The notes below the pieces were generated by a model. It was given only the letters and a program-made list of their open reading frames with translations. It made no database searches and was not told the DNA's origin. The position numbers and the translations under genes are program-made. A stretch of DNA of 64,000 bases from Pedobacter sp. FW305-3-2-15-E-R2A2 (GTDB lineage Bacteria; Bacteroidota; Bacteroidia; Sphingobacteriales; Sphingobacteriaceae), in the NCBI RefSeq assembly GCF_038446955.1, contig NZ_CP151803.1, positions 6,200,001 to 6,264,000 on the forward strand, read 5' to 3'. Below are positions 1 to 7,437 of the stretch, piece by piece (the stretch's first letter is position 1; every line of letters begins with the position of its first letter).

Positions 1-65
1 AATGTTTAATCTTTCACAGAACTTTCCGAATCTTTTAAGAGAAACGCCCTCTCTGATTGGGATTG

Positions 66-95
66 CAAATGTACACGAATTTTAATACGATCCAA
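66..95 (-). promoter_or_regulatory. Predicted promoter reading out of the window to the left
   Basis: On the minus strand TACATTTG (66-73) matches the Bacteroidetes -7 consensus TAnnTTTG. A TTG lies at 93-95, separated by exactly 19 bp, which is the expected -33 spacing. It sits just beyond the hpf terminator and points off the window, so the gene it drives cannot be seen. In related genomes tRNA genes and tuf often follow hpf, which is the likely target, but that is inference. Confidence 0.5.
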
Positions 96-105
96 AATTA
101 TTTTC

Positions 106-136
106 AAAAAAAATTGGCGGGTTTTAGTCCCGCCAA
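106..136 (-). terminator. Intrinsic terminator of xerC-hpf
   Basis: TTGGCGGG (114-121) pairs perfectly with CCCGCCAA (129-136) around a 7-nt loop. Read on the minus strand the stem is followed by eight T (106-113). It lies about 30 bp after the hpf stop codon and fits the end of the xerC-hpf transcript. Confidence 0.85.
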
Positions 137-167
137 CCTTTTTATCAAAAACGCTTAAAATATCCTC

Positions 168-515
168 CTAATAATCAGATACTTCGTTAGCATTTAAAAT
201 TGCTTTATGTTCACTTAATTTTTCTCTCGTCTTGTCTTTATGTTTGGTGATTTGTTTTCTCAGGGACTCAATTGCCAAATCCGTCGCCTCTTCAAAAGTT
301 TTACATTGCTCCTTTGCGAACATTGTAACACCCGGAACGATCAGTTTGATCTCACTTATTTTATTTGCCTCATCATCTACATTCTCTAATTTCAAATAGA
401 CCTCCCCACTAATAATCTGGTCGAAGAACTGATCTAACTTATCCACTTTCTTCTGAATAAACTCTAACAACTTCTGGTCTGCATTGAAATGGATCGATTG
501 AACTGTAATTTTCAT
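168..515 (-). CDS. hpf: Ribosome hibernation promoting factor, short HPF/RaiA type
   Basis: This 115-residue protein has the HPF/YfiA fold signature: an N-terminal MKITVQSIHF strand, a helix with VDKLDQFF, and a basic segment ending in the TFEEATDLAIESLRKQI helix. Proteins of this family bind the 30S decoding region and silence or dimerise ribosomes in stationary phase. It is the short form without the long-HPF C-terminal dimerisation domain. An unusually good Shine-Dalgarno, AGGAGG, lies 5 nt before the ATG, which fixes the start. It follows xerC after only 14 bp on the same strand, so the two are probably one operon, and it ends at a strong terminator. The family call is firm; whether it forms 70S or 100S inactive ribosomes cannot be told. 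Confidence 0.9.
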   Translation of the reverse strand: MKITVQSIHFNADQKLLEFIQKKVDKLDQFFDQIISGEVYLKLENVDDEANKISEIKLIVPGVTMFAKEQCKTFEEATDLAIESLRKQITKHKDKTREKLSEHKAILNANEVSDY

Positions 516-529
516 TGTTTCCTCCTTTT

Positions 530-1414
530 TTATGCCTTTGGATGGGCTTGTTTATATATTGATTTTAATCTTTCTACGGAGTTATGGGTATATACCTGGG
601 TTGCCGCCAGGCTGGCATGTCCCAATAACTCTTTTATTGCATTTAAATCTGCACCCCTGTTCAACAGGCTTGTTGCGTAGGAATGACGCAATACGTGCGG
701 ACTTTTCTTATCCTGTGTGGATACATTTGTCAAATAACTGGTCACTATTCTATAGATGAGCTTGGTATAAGCAGGAGCTCCTTTATCTGTAACGATTAAG
801 ACCCCAGTTTTGTTATTAAAATTCTGTAACGTTTTCAACTCAATATAAGCTTTCATCTGATCTCCAAGGACTTTGCCTATCGGAATAATTCTTTCTTTAT
901 TCCTTTTTCCCAAAACCCGAACCGTAGCCCCATAAAAATCAATATCCGATTCTTTCAGCGACAGCAGTTCCGCCAAACGCATACCGGTCCCAAATAAGGT
1001 TTCGATCACCACCTTATCACGTACAGAAGGAAAAGTATCGTCGAAAAATTCACCAGAGTCCAGCAGGACATCCAGCTTTTGATCGTCTACAAATACAGGA
1101 AGTCGTTTGGGTACTTTAGGCGCCTTTACAAGCGTCATCGGATTTGGAGAAATCAAACCCTCACGGGAAAGGTGTTTATAGAAACTGCGAAGCGTAGAGA
1201 GCTTCCTTCCTACAGAATTCTCAGAAACATGATCCTCCAGAAGGGCCACCATGAAATTTCTTACATGAATATGCCCTACTTCAGTAAGGGGCAATTCAAA
1301 TGTTTTCAGCATATATTCACTAAACTGCAACAAGTCCGTTTTGTAAGACTGAATGGTATGTGGAGAATAACGCTTCTCGTGCTGGAGATATGTCAGGAAT
1401 TGAGCAATGATCAT
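530..1414 (-). CDS. xerC: Tyrosine recombinase XerC/XerD
   Basis: A 294-residue site-specific tyrosine recombinase of the usual Xer length. The N-terminal SAM-like DNA-binding domain covers about residues 1-85 and the catalytic domain about 105-290. The full catalytic set is visible: Arg146 (GTGMRLAEL), Lys170, His240 and Arg243 (HVLRHSYA), His266 (LLGHASL) and nucleophile Tyr275 (VYTHNS). Xer proteins resolve chromosome dimers at dif during division. Linkage to hpf and rpsU and the absence of nearby integrase, attachment sites or cargo genes argue for a housekeeping role rather than a mobile element. Which of XerC or XerD it is cannot be settled from sequence alone; the position next to hpf is typical for the gene called xerC in Bacteroidetes. 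Confidence 0.88.
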   Translation of the reverse strand: MIIAQFLTYLQHEKRYSPHTIQSYKTDLLQFSEYMLKTFELPLTEVGHIHVRNFMVALLEDHVSENSVGRKLSTLRSFYKHLSREGLISPNPMTLVKAPKVPKRLPVFVDDQKLDVLLDSGEFFDDTFPSVRDKVVIETLFGTGMRLAELLSLKESDIDFYGATVRVLGKRNKERIIPIGKVLGDQMKAYIELKTLQNFNNKTGVLIVTDKGAPAYTKLIYRIVTSYLTNVSTQDKKSPHVLRHSYATSLLNRGADLNAIKELLGHASLAATQVYTHNSVERLKSIYKQAHPKA

Positions 1415-1485
1415 AAAGACTATTTGTATGACACGATGAAGTGAATATACAAAACATAGCTCAGCTAATTGTTTTTATTTTAACA

Positions 1486-1525
1486 TAAAAAATAAAAAAG
1501 CGCTACCGGGTTTACCGACAGCGCT
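1486..1525 (-). terminator. Terminator of rpsU
   Basis: On the minus strand an 11-bp stem (AGCGCT arms with two G-U pairs, then CGG/CCG; 1499-1525) closes a 5-nt loop and is followed by a T-rich run (complement of 1486-1498). It begins about 25 bp after the rpsU stop codon. Confidence 0.85.
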
Positions 1526-1551
1526 TTAATATCATTTAAACTTTTCAGAAA

Positions 1552-1746
1552 CTATACCGTTCCTTCAAGTTGCATGTTTTGCTTGTAAATAGCATGTTTA
1601 ACTAGTGTACGACGAGCTACAGATTTTTTCTCATAAGCTTGGCGGCTACGTAATTCTCTTAACACACCTGTTTTCTCGAATTTCTTCTTGAAACGTTTTA
1701 AGGCTTTATCTAGTGATTCGCCGTCTTTAATATTAATGATAATCAT
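1552..1746 (-). CDS. rpsU: 30S ribosomal protein S21
   Basis: A 64-residue, strongly basic protein with the S21 signature: start MIIINIKDGESLDKALKRF, the KKKFEKTGVL helix and RRTLVKHAIYK. S21 sits near the anti-Shine-Dalgarno end of 16S rRNA and influences initiation. The gene is monocistronic, with its own promoter (1782-1811) and its own terminator (1499-1525). An AAGGGGG stretch lies about 12 nt before the ATG. Confidence 0.95.
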   Translation of the reverse strand: MIIINIKDGESLDKALKRFKKKFEKTGVLRELRSRQAYEKKSVARRTLVKHAIYKQNMQLEGTV

Positions 1747-1781
1747 AACGTAATATACCCCCTTTCGTTGTTTTTAGGACC

Positions 1782-1811
1782 GCAAAGATAGGGCTTTGTT
1801 TTGAGAATCAA
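1782..1811 (-). promoter_or_regulatory. rpsU promoter
   Basis: TATCTTTG on the minus strand (1782-1789) is a perfect TAnnTTTG -7 box. A TTG -33 box lies at 1809-1811 with a 19-bp spacer. This is a full consensus Bacteroidetes sigma-ABfr promoter and gives a leader of about 30 nt. Confidence 0.8.
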
Positions 1812-1886
1812 AACAATAAGTGTAATTTTATTAAAAACAAACCTCCTGTATATAATGTATATGTTTAGGACTTATTTAATTCAGCT

Positions 1887-2258
1887 ATGAAATCAAAAAA
1901 AACGCTTTTTATCATCCTTGGAGTGCTAATTCTTATTCTTGCAGGATTCTTTTACTTCCGTTACAACTTCGTCCTGGGAGAAGGCGTTAAGGCCGGAGAG
2001 CTCAACTACGTAGTAAAGAAAGGATATATCTTTAAAACCTATGAAGGAAAGTTAATCCAATCCGGAATCCGTTCCAAACAAACCGGCAACATTCAATCCA
2101 ACGAATTCGAGTTCTCCGTTGAGGACAAAGCAATCGCAGAAAAAATGATGCTCAACAGTGGTAAAGTTTTTGAACTGCGTTATAAGGAATATATCGGAGC
2201 ACTACCATGGAGAGGATACAGCCCTTTTGTGGTCTATGAGATCATTTCCATAAAGTAA
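1887..2258 (+). CDS. Small membrane-anchored conserved protein of unknown function
   Basis: A 123-residue protein with a basic start (MKSKKTL), one hydrophobic segment at residues 7-24 and an exported domain. The body holds KGYIFKTYEGKL and ends LPWRGYSPFVVYEI. Proteins of this shape are widespread in Bacteroidetes and some databases label them 6-phosphogluconate dehydrogenase, which is certainly wrong for a protein this small with no nucleotide-binding fold. I see no catalytic motif. It is likely a periplasmic protein tethered to the inner membrane. It stands alone on the plus strand between rpsU and a bidirectional terminator. Confidence 0.7.
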   Translation: MKSKKTLFIILGVLILILAGFFYFRYNFVLGEGVKAGELNYVVKKGYIFKTYEGKLIQSGIRSKQTGNIQSNEFEFSVEDKAIAEKMMLNSGKVFELRYKEYIGALPWRGYSPFVVYEIISIK

Positions 2259-2261
2259 TAC

Positions 2262-2305
2262 TTAAAAAATCCGGTGATCATCTCTGGTCACCGGATTCCG
2301 TTTTT
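2262..2305. terminator. Bidirectional terminator
   Basis: ATCCGGTGA (2269-2277) pairs perfectly with TCACCGGAT (2288-2296). A T run follows on the plus strand (2301-2305) and an A run precedes it (2262-2268), giving a T tail on the minus strand. It separates the converging small membrane protein gene and acyl-CoA dehydrogenase gene. Confidence 0.85.
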
Positions 2306-2351
2306 GGTTATATTTGGTTAGAATATGCTTTTTGGAATAGTAAGGTACGAA

Positions 2352-3524
2352 TTAATCTTTTAAAACTTCCCTTGCAATCACAATTTTTTGTATTTCTGAT
2401 GTTCCCTCTCCAATCGTACACAATTTACTGTCCCTGTAATACTTCTCTACCGGAAAATCTTTAGTGTATCCGTACCCACCGAAGATCTGAACTGCCTCTG
2501 TGGCACACCTTACAGAAACCTCTGATGCGAAATATTTAGCCATTGCTGATTCCTTGGTCATAGGTAATCCGCGATTCTTTAAATCTGCTGCCTGACGGAT
2601 CAGCAAATCTGCGGCTTCAATCTCCGTTGCCATATCTGCCAGTTTAAAACTTATTCCCTGAAAGTTTGCAATCGGCTGTCCAAACTGATGACGTTCTTTT
2701 GCATACTGAAGCGCAGCTTCATAAGCACCTTTAGCAATTCCCAAAGATAAAGCCGCAATAGAGATTCTTCCTCCATCCAATACTTTCATCGCTTGTTTAA
2801 ACCCTTCGCCAACATTTCCAAGCAAGTTTTCTTTAGGCACCCTGCAATTGTCGAAAATCATTTCTGTAGTCTCCGAAGCACGCATGCCCAGTTTATTCTC
2901 TTTTTTACCGGCAGAAAAACCAGGAGTACCGCGCTCTACTACGATCGCAGATATTCCTTTTGAACTGCCTTTCTCTCCGGTACGAACCATTACGACAGCA
3001 ATATCGCCTGACTTACCATGGGTAATCCAGTTTTTTGCGCCATTGATCACATATTCATCTCCATCAAGTGTAGCGGTTGTCATCATGCGTAAAGCGTCAG
3101 AACCAGTATTCGCCTCTGTCAGCCCCCATGCACCAATCCATTCCGCAGTCGCCAATTTAGGCAACCATCTATGTTTTTGTTCTTCATTCGCAAAAGCTAA
3201 AATATGACCGGTACATAAGGAATTGTGTGCTGCCAGAGATAGACCGATAGAACCACAAACCTTAGCTACTTCCACAATCACATCTACATACTCCTGATAT
3301 CCAAAGCCAGAACCACCATAAATTTCAGGGACCAGTACGCCCATCAATCCCAGCTCCCCTAATTTCTTAAAAATCTCAACCGGAAAATGTTGAGCTTCAT
3401 CCCATTCCATTACATTGGCACGAATATTCTTTTCAGCAAAATCTTTTACCATCTTCCTGATCATCTCCTGATTTTCTGAGATACTGAAGTTGTATCCTAC
3501 AGAACTATCCATCATTTCTAACAT
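2352..3524 (-). CDS. Acyl-CoA dehydrogenase
   Basis: A 390-residue FAD-dependent acyl-CoA dehydrogenase of normal length. The N-terminal helical domain, the middle beta domain (WIGAWGLTEANTGSD, then NWITHGKSGD) and the C-terminal helical domain (RHQFGQPIANFQ, IFGGYGYTKDFP) are all complete. The catalytic base is Glu373 in IGEGTSEIQ, the position used by short- and medium-chain enzymes. It would oxidise acyl-CoA to trans-2-enoyl-CoA and pass electrons to ETF. The sequence is closest in feel to short-chain (butyryl-CoA) enzymes, but chain length is not certain. The reading frame offers Met codons at residues 1, 4 and 5; the first is kept. It is transcribed alone. Confidence 0.88.
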   Translation of the reverse strand: MLEMMDSSVGYNFSISENQEMIRKMVKDFAEKNIRANVMEWDEAQHFPVEIFKKLGELGLMGVLVPEIYGGSGFGYQEYVDVIVEVAKVCGSIGLSLAAHNSLCTGHILAFANEEQKHRWLPKLATAEWIGAWGLTEANTGSDALRMMTTATLDGDEYVINGAKNWITHGKSGDIAVVMVRTGEKGSSKGISAIVVERGTPGFSAGKKENKLGMRASETTEMIFDNCRVPKENLLGNVGEGFKQAMKVLDGGRISIAALSLGIAKGAYEAALQYAKERHQFGQPIANFQGISFKLADMATEIEAADLLIRQAADLKNRGLPMTKESAMAKYFASEVSVRCATEAVQIFGGYGYTKDFPVEKYYRDSKLCTIGEGTSEIQKIVIAREVLKD

Positions 3525-3688
3525 ATCTTATTGTTTGAATTTGGGCAATTATAATGATTTAAAACCAGAGCAACAGCAGTTGAAAATTCGCCTGATGATA
3601 GAACGAAACGGTATTTAGTTCATTAACCGTACCGCTTCATTTTTAAGGAAAACAAATGAGCCGGTAAAGTTTTTTTATTTTTTTATTT

Positions 3689-3696
3689 TATTTTTG
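3689..3696 (+). promoter_or_regulatory. Possible -7 box for the membrane ATPase gene
   Basis: TATTTTTG matches TAnnTTTG 26 bp before the ATG at 3723. No TTG stands at the -33 position, and the surroundings are T-rich, so this could be chance. Confidence 0.35.
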
Positions 3697-3722
3697 AAAA
3701 ATATCTGAAAAGAAGCGCAATC

Positions 3723-4769
3723 ATGAGATTTATTACCAGAAAAGATGTCCTTTTACAAATAAAAAGGGACCTTATTGGAAAAGATGCTTACCGTGGGGTA
3801 ACGTTAACCTATTCCTGGATGGCCAATCAGTTCGGACATTTTTCCCTCGGTTTTATCCCCACCTTTATCTTATATAAGATTTTAACGTCAAAAACAGAAA
3901 TGACGCAGGTGGAAGTTTGGTCTCCGCTGATCATCTGGGGATGCTGGATTTTGTTCGAGCTGTATAACTTTCTTGGCCCACTCCTGCTCAACGTTCCCAT
4001 CAAAAAAACAACTTCCGGAAAAAAGACCTATATCTTTAACCCCGAATGGGCGAATGTCACTTTCGATACCCTTACCGACCTTTGTTTCTTTGGCATTGGC
4101 GCCCTCGCCTGCAGCCTGATCTGTCTCTATTCTCTACCCATCATGATCGGATTTGTCATTTTATGCCTGCTATCCCTTTACCCTTCTTATTATTGGTACT
4201 CCACAAAGATGCACCTGCAAAATGCCGGCTATCCTTTCCAACTCCGGCTAAGCCAATGGAATTTCAATATGCAGGACCAGCACAAAAAAATGATCAGTGA
4301 TTTTTTAAATTGTAAAGAAAGAGGAAAGCACCTATTACTGTTCGGCTCTAAAGGCAGTGGAAAGACCTCTCTTTCCGTAGGAATTGCTACAGAAATGTCC
4401 ATCCGAAACAATCGCTGCAGCTACGTAACGGCTACAAAGTTATTGTCTATGTTTTTTGAACAAAGTGACAACAGCACACTCTCTCCGGGTTCATGGACAT
4501 GGCATGATTCTTCTCTTCTGGTAATTGACGACATCAATCCCGGCGGACTCATCAAGAAGGATATTTTAAGGGCGACTTTATTTTACGAATTGCTCAACAA
4601 TCCTCACTACGGCCCTTTTAACATCCAACACATTAAAGCAATGAACATCATCTGGGTAATGGGAAATGAGGAACCTTCGGAAAAGGTAGAAGATACCTGG
4701 GAACACCTGCTCGGACTGATAGGTGTACCGGAGTCAGACATCATTACTGTAAATCTCGGAGGCGCTTAG
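3723..4769 (+). CDS. Membrane-anchored P-loop ATPase, DnaC/IstB-like
   Basis: A 348-residue protein in two parts. Residues 1-165 are hydrophobic with about four membrane segments (near 38-55, 66-90, 118-135 and 137-160). Residues 185-348 form a P-loop ATPase with Walker A GSKGSGKTS (208-216), Walker B SLLVIDD (264-270) and a sensor-1-like Asn315 (WVMGNEE). The ATPase half resembles DnaC/IstB-type AAA+ proteins, which are normally soluble helicase loaders or transposition helpers. No transposase or replication gene is nearby. I do not recognise a characterised homologue with this architecture. It meets the PAS-LuxR gene tail to tail with no spacing at all. Function unknown; membrane-localised AAA+ activity is the most that can be said. 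Confidence 0.75.
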   Translation: MRFITRKDVLLQIKRDLIGKDAYRGVTLTYSWMANQFGHFSLGFIPTFILYKILTSKTEMTQVEVWSPLIIWGCWILFELYNFLGPLLLNVPIKKTTSGKKTYIFNPEWANVTFDTLTDLCFFGIGALACSLICLYSLPIMIGFVILCLLSLYPSYYWYSTKMHLQNAGYPFQLRLSQWNFNMQDQHKKMISDFLNCKERGKHLLLFGSKGSGKTSLSVGIATEMSIRNNRCSYVTATKLLSMFFEQSDNSTLSPGSWTWHDSSLLVIDDINPGGLIKKDILRATLFYELLNNPHYGPFNIQHIKAMNIIWVMGNEEPSEKVEDTWEHLLGLIGVPESDIITVNLGGA

Positions 4770-5513
4770 TTAAGGTAAAATGTAATTGTCGTAGGCAAAG
4801 CTGACCAGATGGGTCAGACTTTTCACATTGAAACGTTTATACAATGGAATAATCCTTTTCTCTATTGCAGAATGGGAAACTTTAAGCGCATGGGCAATTT
4901 CTTTAAAAGAATAGCCTTTCGCCACCAGTTCTAATGCTTCCTTTTCTTTGTTAGAGATGGCCAGGTAACTAAAAAGAATTTTATTCAGCTCTTCTTCAAA
5001 CTTTTCTTTTTCCGGTCCATAAGCGGCATAACGCATCACCTTTCCAAAGATCAGGCTTCTGTTCACCTGAAAACGACCAATGATCGATTCGATCTTTCCA
5101 TTTTCAGAACTGAAAACCCCTACCCTCGCAGAAATAGGAACTTGCGTTCCATTTTTATGGATTTTTTTCAGCTCAATAGTAAAGCTATATTTTTCAAGAT
5201 CCTTTGTCTTATGATGAATAAATTTTAAGGCTTTATCGTTCAGCTCATGAGAAAAATGGGCAAATTCCGGTGCAGACATGTTGACAATAGCCAGCATATT
5301 GATTTCATCATCTTTATATCCTAAAACATCTTCCCAACCACTGGCATAGATCATCCGGTTTTGCTTAAAGGAGTAAATATATACCGCTTCATCCGCAAAC
5401 TTCGGTATGCGCTCATCAAAAAACAACGCCTCCTCACTTTTCAGATCCGCAGGAACAGCTGTAATAAAAGTCTTAGAATAATCACCAAAAGTCTCTTTCT
5501 CTTGCATTTTCAT
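4770..5513 (-). CDS. PAS domain / LuxR-type transcriptional regulator
   Basis: A 247-residue regulator. Residues about 35-150 read as a PAS sensor domain (KFADEAVYIYSF, IYASGWEDVLGY, ELKKIHKNGTQVPISARVGVF). Residues about 185-247 form a LuxR-type helix-turn-helix (SNKEKEALELVAKGYSFKEI, then LKVSHSAIEKRI). There is no receiver domain, so the signal is probably a small molecule or redox state sensed by the PAS fold rather than phosphorylation. The architecture is common in Sphingobacteriaceae, usually with unknown targets. It ends directly against the membrane ATPase gene. Confidence 0.8.
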   Translation of the reverse strand: MKMQEKETFGDYSKTFITAVPADLKSEEALFFDERIPKFADEAVYIYSFKQNRMIYASGWEDVLGYKDDEINMLAIVNMSAPEFAHFSHELNDKALKFIHHKTKDLEKYSFTIELKKIHKNGTQVPISARVGVFSSENGKIESIIGRFQVNRSLIFGKVMRYAAYGPEKEKFEEELNKILFSYLAISNKEKEALELVAKGYSFKEIAHALKVSHSAIEKRIIPLYKRFNVKSLTHLVSFAYDNYILP

Positions 5514-5583
5514 CAGTATATATATTTTTTCAGCGTTATGCTTATGATGGTTTCATTAGGTCTTCGACAAATTAAACAATCAA

Positions 5584-5603
5584 AACTGCGTGTTTTCGCA
5601 GTT
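5584..5603. repeat. Inverted repeat upstream of the PAS-LuxR gene
   Basis: AACTGCG (5584-5590) and CGCAGTT (5597-5603) form a perfect 7-bp inverted repeat with a 6-nt spacer, about 70 bp upstream of the regulator's start codon. It may be an autoregulatory operator; there is no T tract on the plus side. The rest of the 395-bp gap 5514-5908 is AT-rich and shows no gene, apart from the hairpin at 5858-5886. Confidence 0.35.
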
Positions 5604-5857
5604 GATACTCCCCATGTAGTCCTGTAATTTTACGGCAAAATAGAAAAGTAACATAGCTTATCCAAAGTATTAATGGAGAAATAAAATTATTCATTCTAAA
5701 TATAATCACAATGTATCTCAAAAATGTCAACAAATCGTATGTGACCCGGTATTCGATTCTCATACTAAAGGTCATTGCAGTAGCACTTTTTATATTTTGC
5801 TTCTACCAGGCTGCAAAAATTAGCTCCTAATATATCTCCCCCCCTATATTTATGAAC

Positions 5858-5886
5858 ATGCAATCCTAACTAGTTTAGGGTTGCAT
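5858..5886 (-). terminator. Hairpin after apt
   Basis: A 12-bp stem (ATGCAATCCTAA against TTTAGGGTTGCAT, one G-U pair) with a 5-nt loop lies 22 bp beyond the apt stop codon. The tail is AT-rich rather than a clean T run, so it may protect the 3' end as much as terminate. Confidence 0.6.
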
Positions 5887-5908
5887 TCATACAAATCTCT
5901 AAAAAAGA

Positions 5909-6436
5909 TTAATAGGAAGCTAACGAGCAAACCTTAACTGCGTAAGGACTTAATCGCGTTCTCCCATTTAAAAAATCCAGACTAATGATAAACGAATAGG
6001 CAGCTACCTCTGCCCCTAGTTGCATCACGAGTTTGGAGGCTGCCACAACGGTTCCTCCTGTAGCCAACAGATCATCGTGGATCAGGACCCGTTGACCGGC
6101 AACCAAAGCATCCTCATGAACTTCAATCGTTGCAGTACCATATTCCAGATCGTAACTTTGCTGTATGGTTTTGTAAGGCAATTTCCCGGCCTTACGGATG
6201 GGAATAAAGGGTACATTTAAAAGCTGTGCCAATGCCGGTCCGAATAAGAATCCTCTGCTTTCAATTCCTGCAACCACATCAATCTCTATACCTTTCAATT
6301 GTGCAGCTAAAGCTTCAGCGATCTGTAAACACAGCTTAGGATCTTTCAGGATTGGCGTAATGTCTTTAAAAATAATTCCCGGTTTTGGGAAATCGTTCAC
6401 ATCGCGGACGGTCTGCTTAATTTTTTCTTCAATCAT
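5909..6436 (-). CDS. apt: Adenine phosphoribosyltransferase
   Basis: A 175-residue type I phosphoribosyltransferase. It converts adenine and PRPP to AMP in purine salvage. The PRPP-binding motif VLIHDDLLATGGT is at residues 117-129. Family-typical FPKPGIIFKDITP (16-28) and GIESRGFLFGPALA (57-70) are present. Length is normal. It starts 2 bp after the stop of the helix-hairpin-helix gene, so the two are cotranscribed. Confidence 0.95.
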   Translation of the reverse strand: MIEEKIKQTVRDVNDFPKPGIIFKDITPILKDPKLCLQIAEALAAQLKGIEIDVVAGIESRGFLFGPALAQLLNVPFIPIRKAGKLPYKTIQQSYDLEYGTATIEVHEDALVAGQRVLIHDDLLATGGTVVAASKLVMQLGAEVAAYSFIISLDFLNGRTRLSPYAVKVCSLASY

Positions 6437-6438
6437 CT

Positions 6439-7359
6439 TTAAAAAGTAAGATAAGGGGCCAGCCTCCCTATAATTTCAGGCGTTAAAATGGCGACCTTAT
6501 TTAAGTCGGCAATATTACTATAATTTCCGTGTTGTTTTCTATATTGTATCAGTGCATTTACTTGTTTATAACGGATATAGGGATGGAACTTAAAATCTGC
6601 AAGCTCTGCGGTATTGATATTGATCTTTTTCAGCTTAGCTGGATCTACACTCACCTGAGTTTTAACCTCATTGTACTTAAGGGAATCGATCCCAAACACC
6701 TCCATCAGCTGTTCCTTTTTATGGAATCCACCTATCCTTTCCCTATAAGCGACAATCCTTCTAGCGAAGACCTTACCTATTCCTTTAATCTGATCCAACT
6801 CCAGGGTATCTGCTCCATTCAGTTCTATCAGCTTCAATTCTTTAGGGTTGGAAACCTGCGTCCCTGGGCTGACTTCGGTTCTTTGTGATATCTGCTGTTC
6901 AGTAGTTCCTGCAATTTGCACATAAGGTTCAAGCATACGATACAACTGAGGACTAATAGTATACATCTTTTGTAAATCAGCTTTCTTACGAAACACCCCT
7001 CCTTTCAGCCGGTAATTTAAAATCGCCTGGGCCTGTTTTTCCGATAAGCCCAGCTTTTGCCAGTCGTCGATGTCAATGACGTTGGGATCAAAATAAAACA
7101 ATACAGATTTTCTTTTTTCGGGATAACCCTTTGCAGAAAAAATTCGGGACTCCGGCTTCTTGTGTTCTTCCGGCTGATTGGCCATGGCAAATTTCAGCAC
7201 GGCCAGTTGCTCTTCCGCTGTGGGAAGCTCCTGAGGCCTTAATGCCTGATAAACCGTAGGAAATACAAAAACCACAGCCAGGAGAATCAACAAAACCATC
7301 AGGCCATTAAATTCCTTTCTGGAAAATTCAAAGTAGTTATTTAGCCATTTTCTCATCAC
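6439..7359 (-). CDS. Membrane-anchored helix-hairpin-helix protein (ComEA-like)
   Basis: A 306-residue protein with an N-terminal cytoplasmic tail, one transmembrane segment at about residues 20-38 (LMVLLILLAVVFVFP) and three helix-hairpin-helix modules: around 95-130 (LSEKQAQAILNYR), 175-215 (LDQIKGIGKVFARRIVAYRE) and 250-300 (YKQVNALIQYRKQHGN). HhH modules bind the DNA backbone without sequence preference. ComEA-type proteins bind incoming DNA in competent cells, and that is the usual label, but Bacteroidetes members have no proven role. It precedes apt by 2 bp. Confidence 0.8.
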   Translation of the reverse strand: MMRKWLNNYFEFSRKEFNGLMVLLILLAVVFVFPTVYQALRPQELPTAEEQLAVLKFAMANQPEEHKKPESRIFSAKGYPEKRKSVLFYFDPNVIDIDDWQKLGLSEKQAQAILNYRLKGGVFRKKADLQKMYTISPQLYRMLEPYVQIAGTTEQQISQRTEVSPGTQVSNPKELKLIELNGADTLELDQIKGIGKVFARRIVAYRERIGGFHKKEQLMEVFGIDSLKYNEVKTQVSVDPAKLKKININTAELADFKFHPYIRYKQVNALIQYRKQHGNYSNIADLNKVAILTPEIIGRLAPYLTF

Positions 7360-7398
7360 CTGTCTAATCTACTTACTGTTATTTAAAAATATAAATCT

Positions 7399-7406
7399 TA
7401 TTTTTG
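7399..7406 (+). promoter_or_regulatory. -7 box upstream of the aminolipid synthase gene
   Basis: TATTTTTG matches TAnnTTTG, 31 bp before the start codon at 7438. No clear TTG at -33 (TGT there), so a weak or activated promoter is possible. Confidence 0.4.
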
Positions 7407-7437
7407 AAATTGCTTTATTATTCACAAACAAAATTAA

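Noticed and set aside
530..1414. The tyrosine recombinase as a sign of a prophage or integrative element
   Set aside because: It sits in a housekeeping operon with hpf, without attachment repeats, cargo or other phage genes.
3723..4769. The ATPase as part of an insertion sequence (IstB)
   Set aside because: No IstA-like transposase or terminal inverted repeats were found around it, and IstB proteins have no membrane segments.
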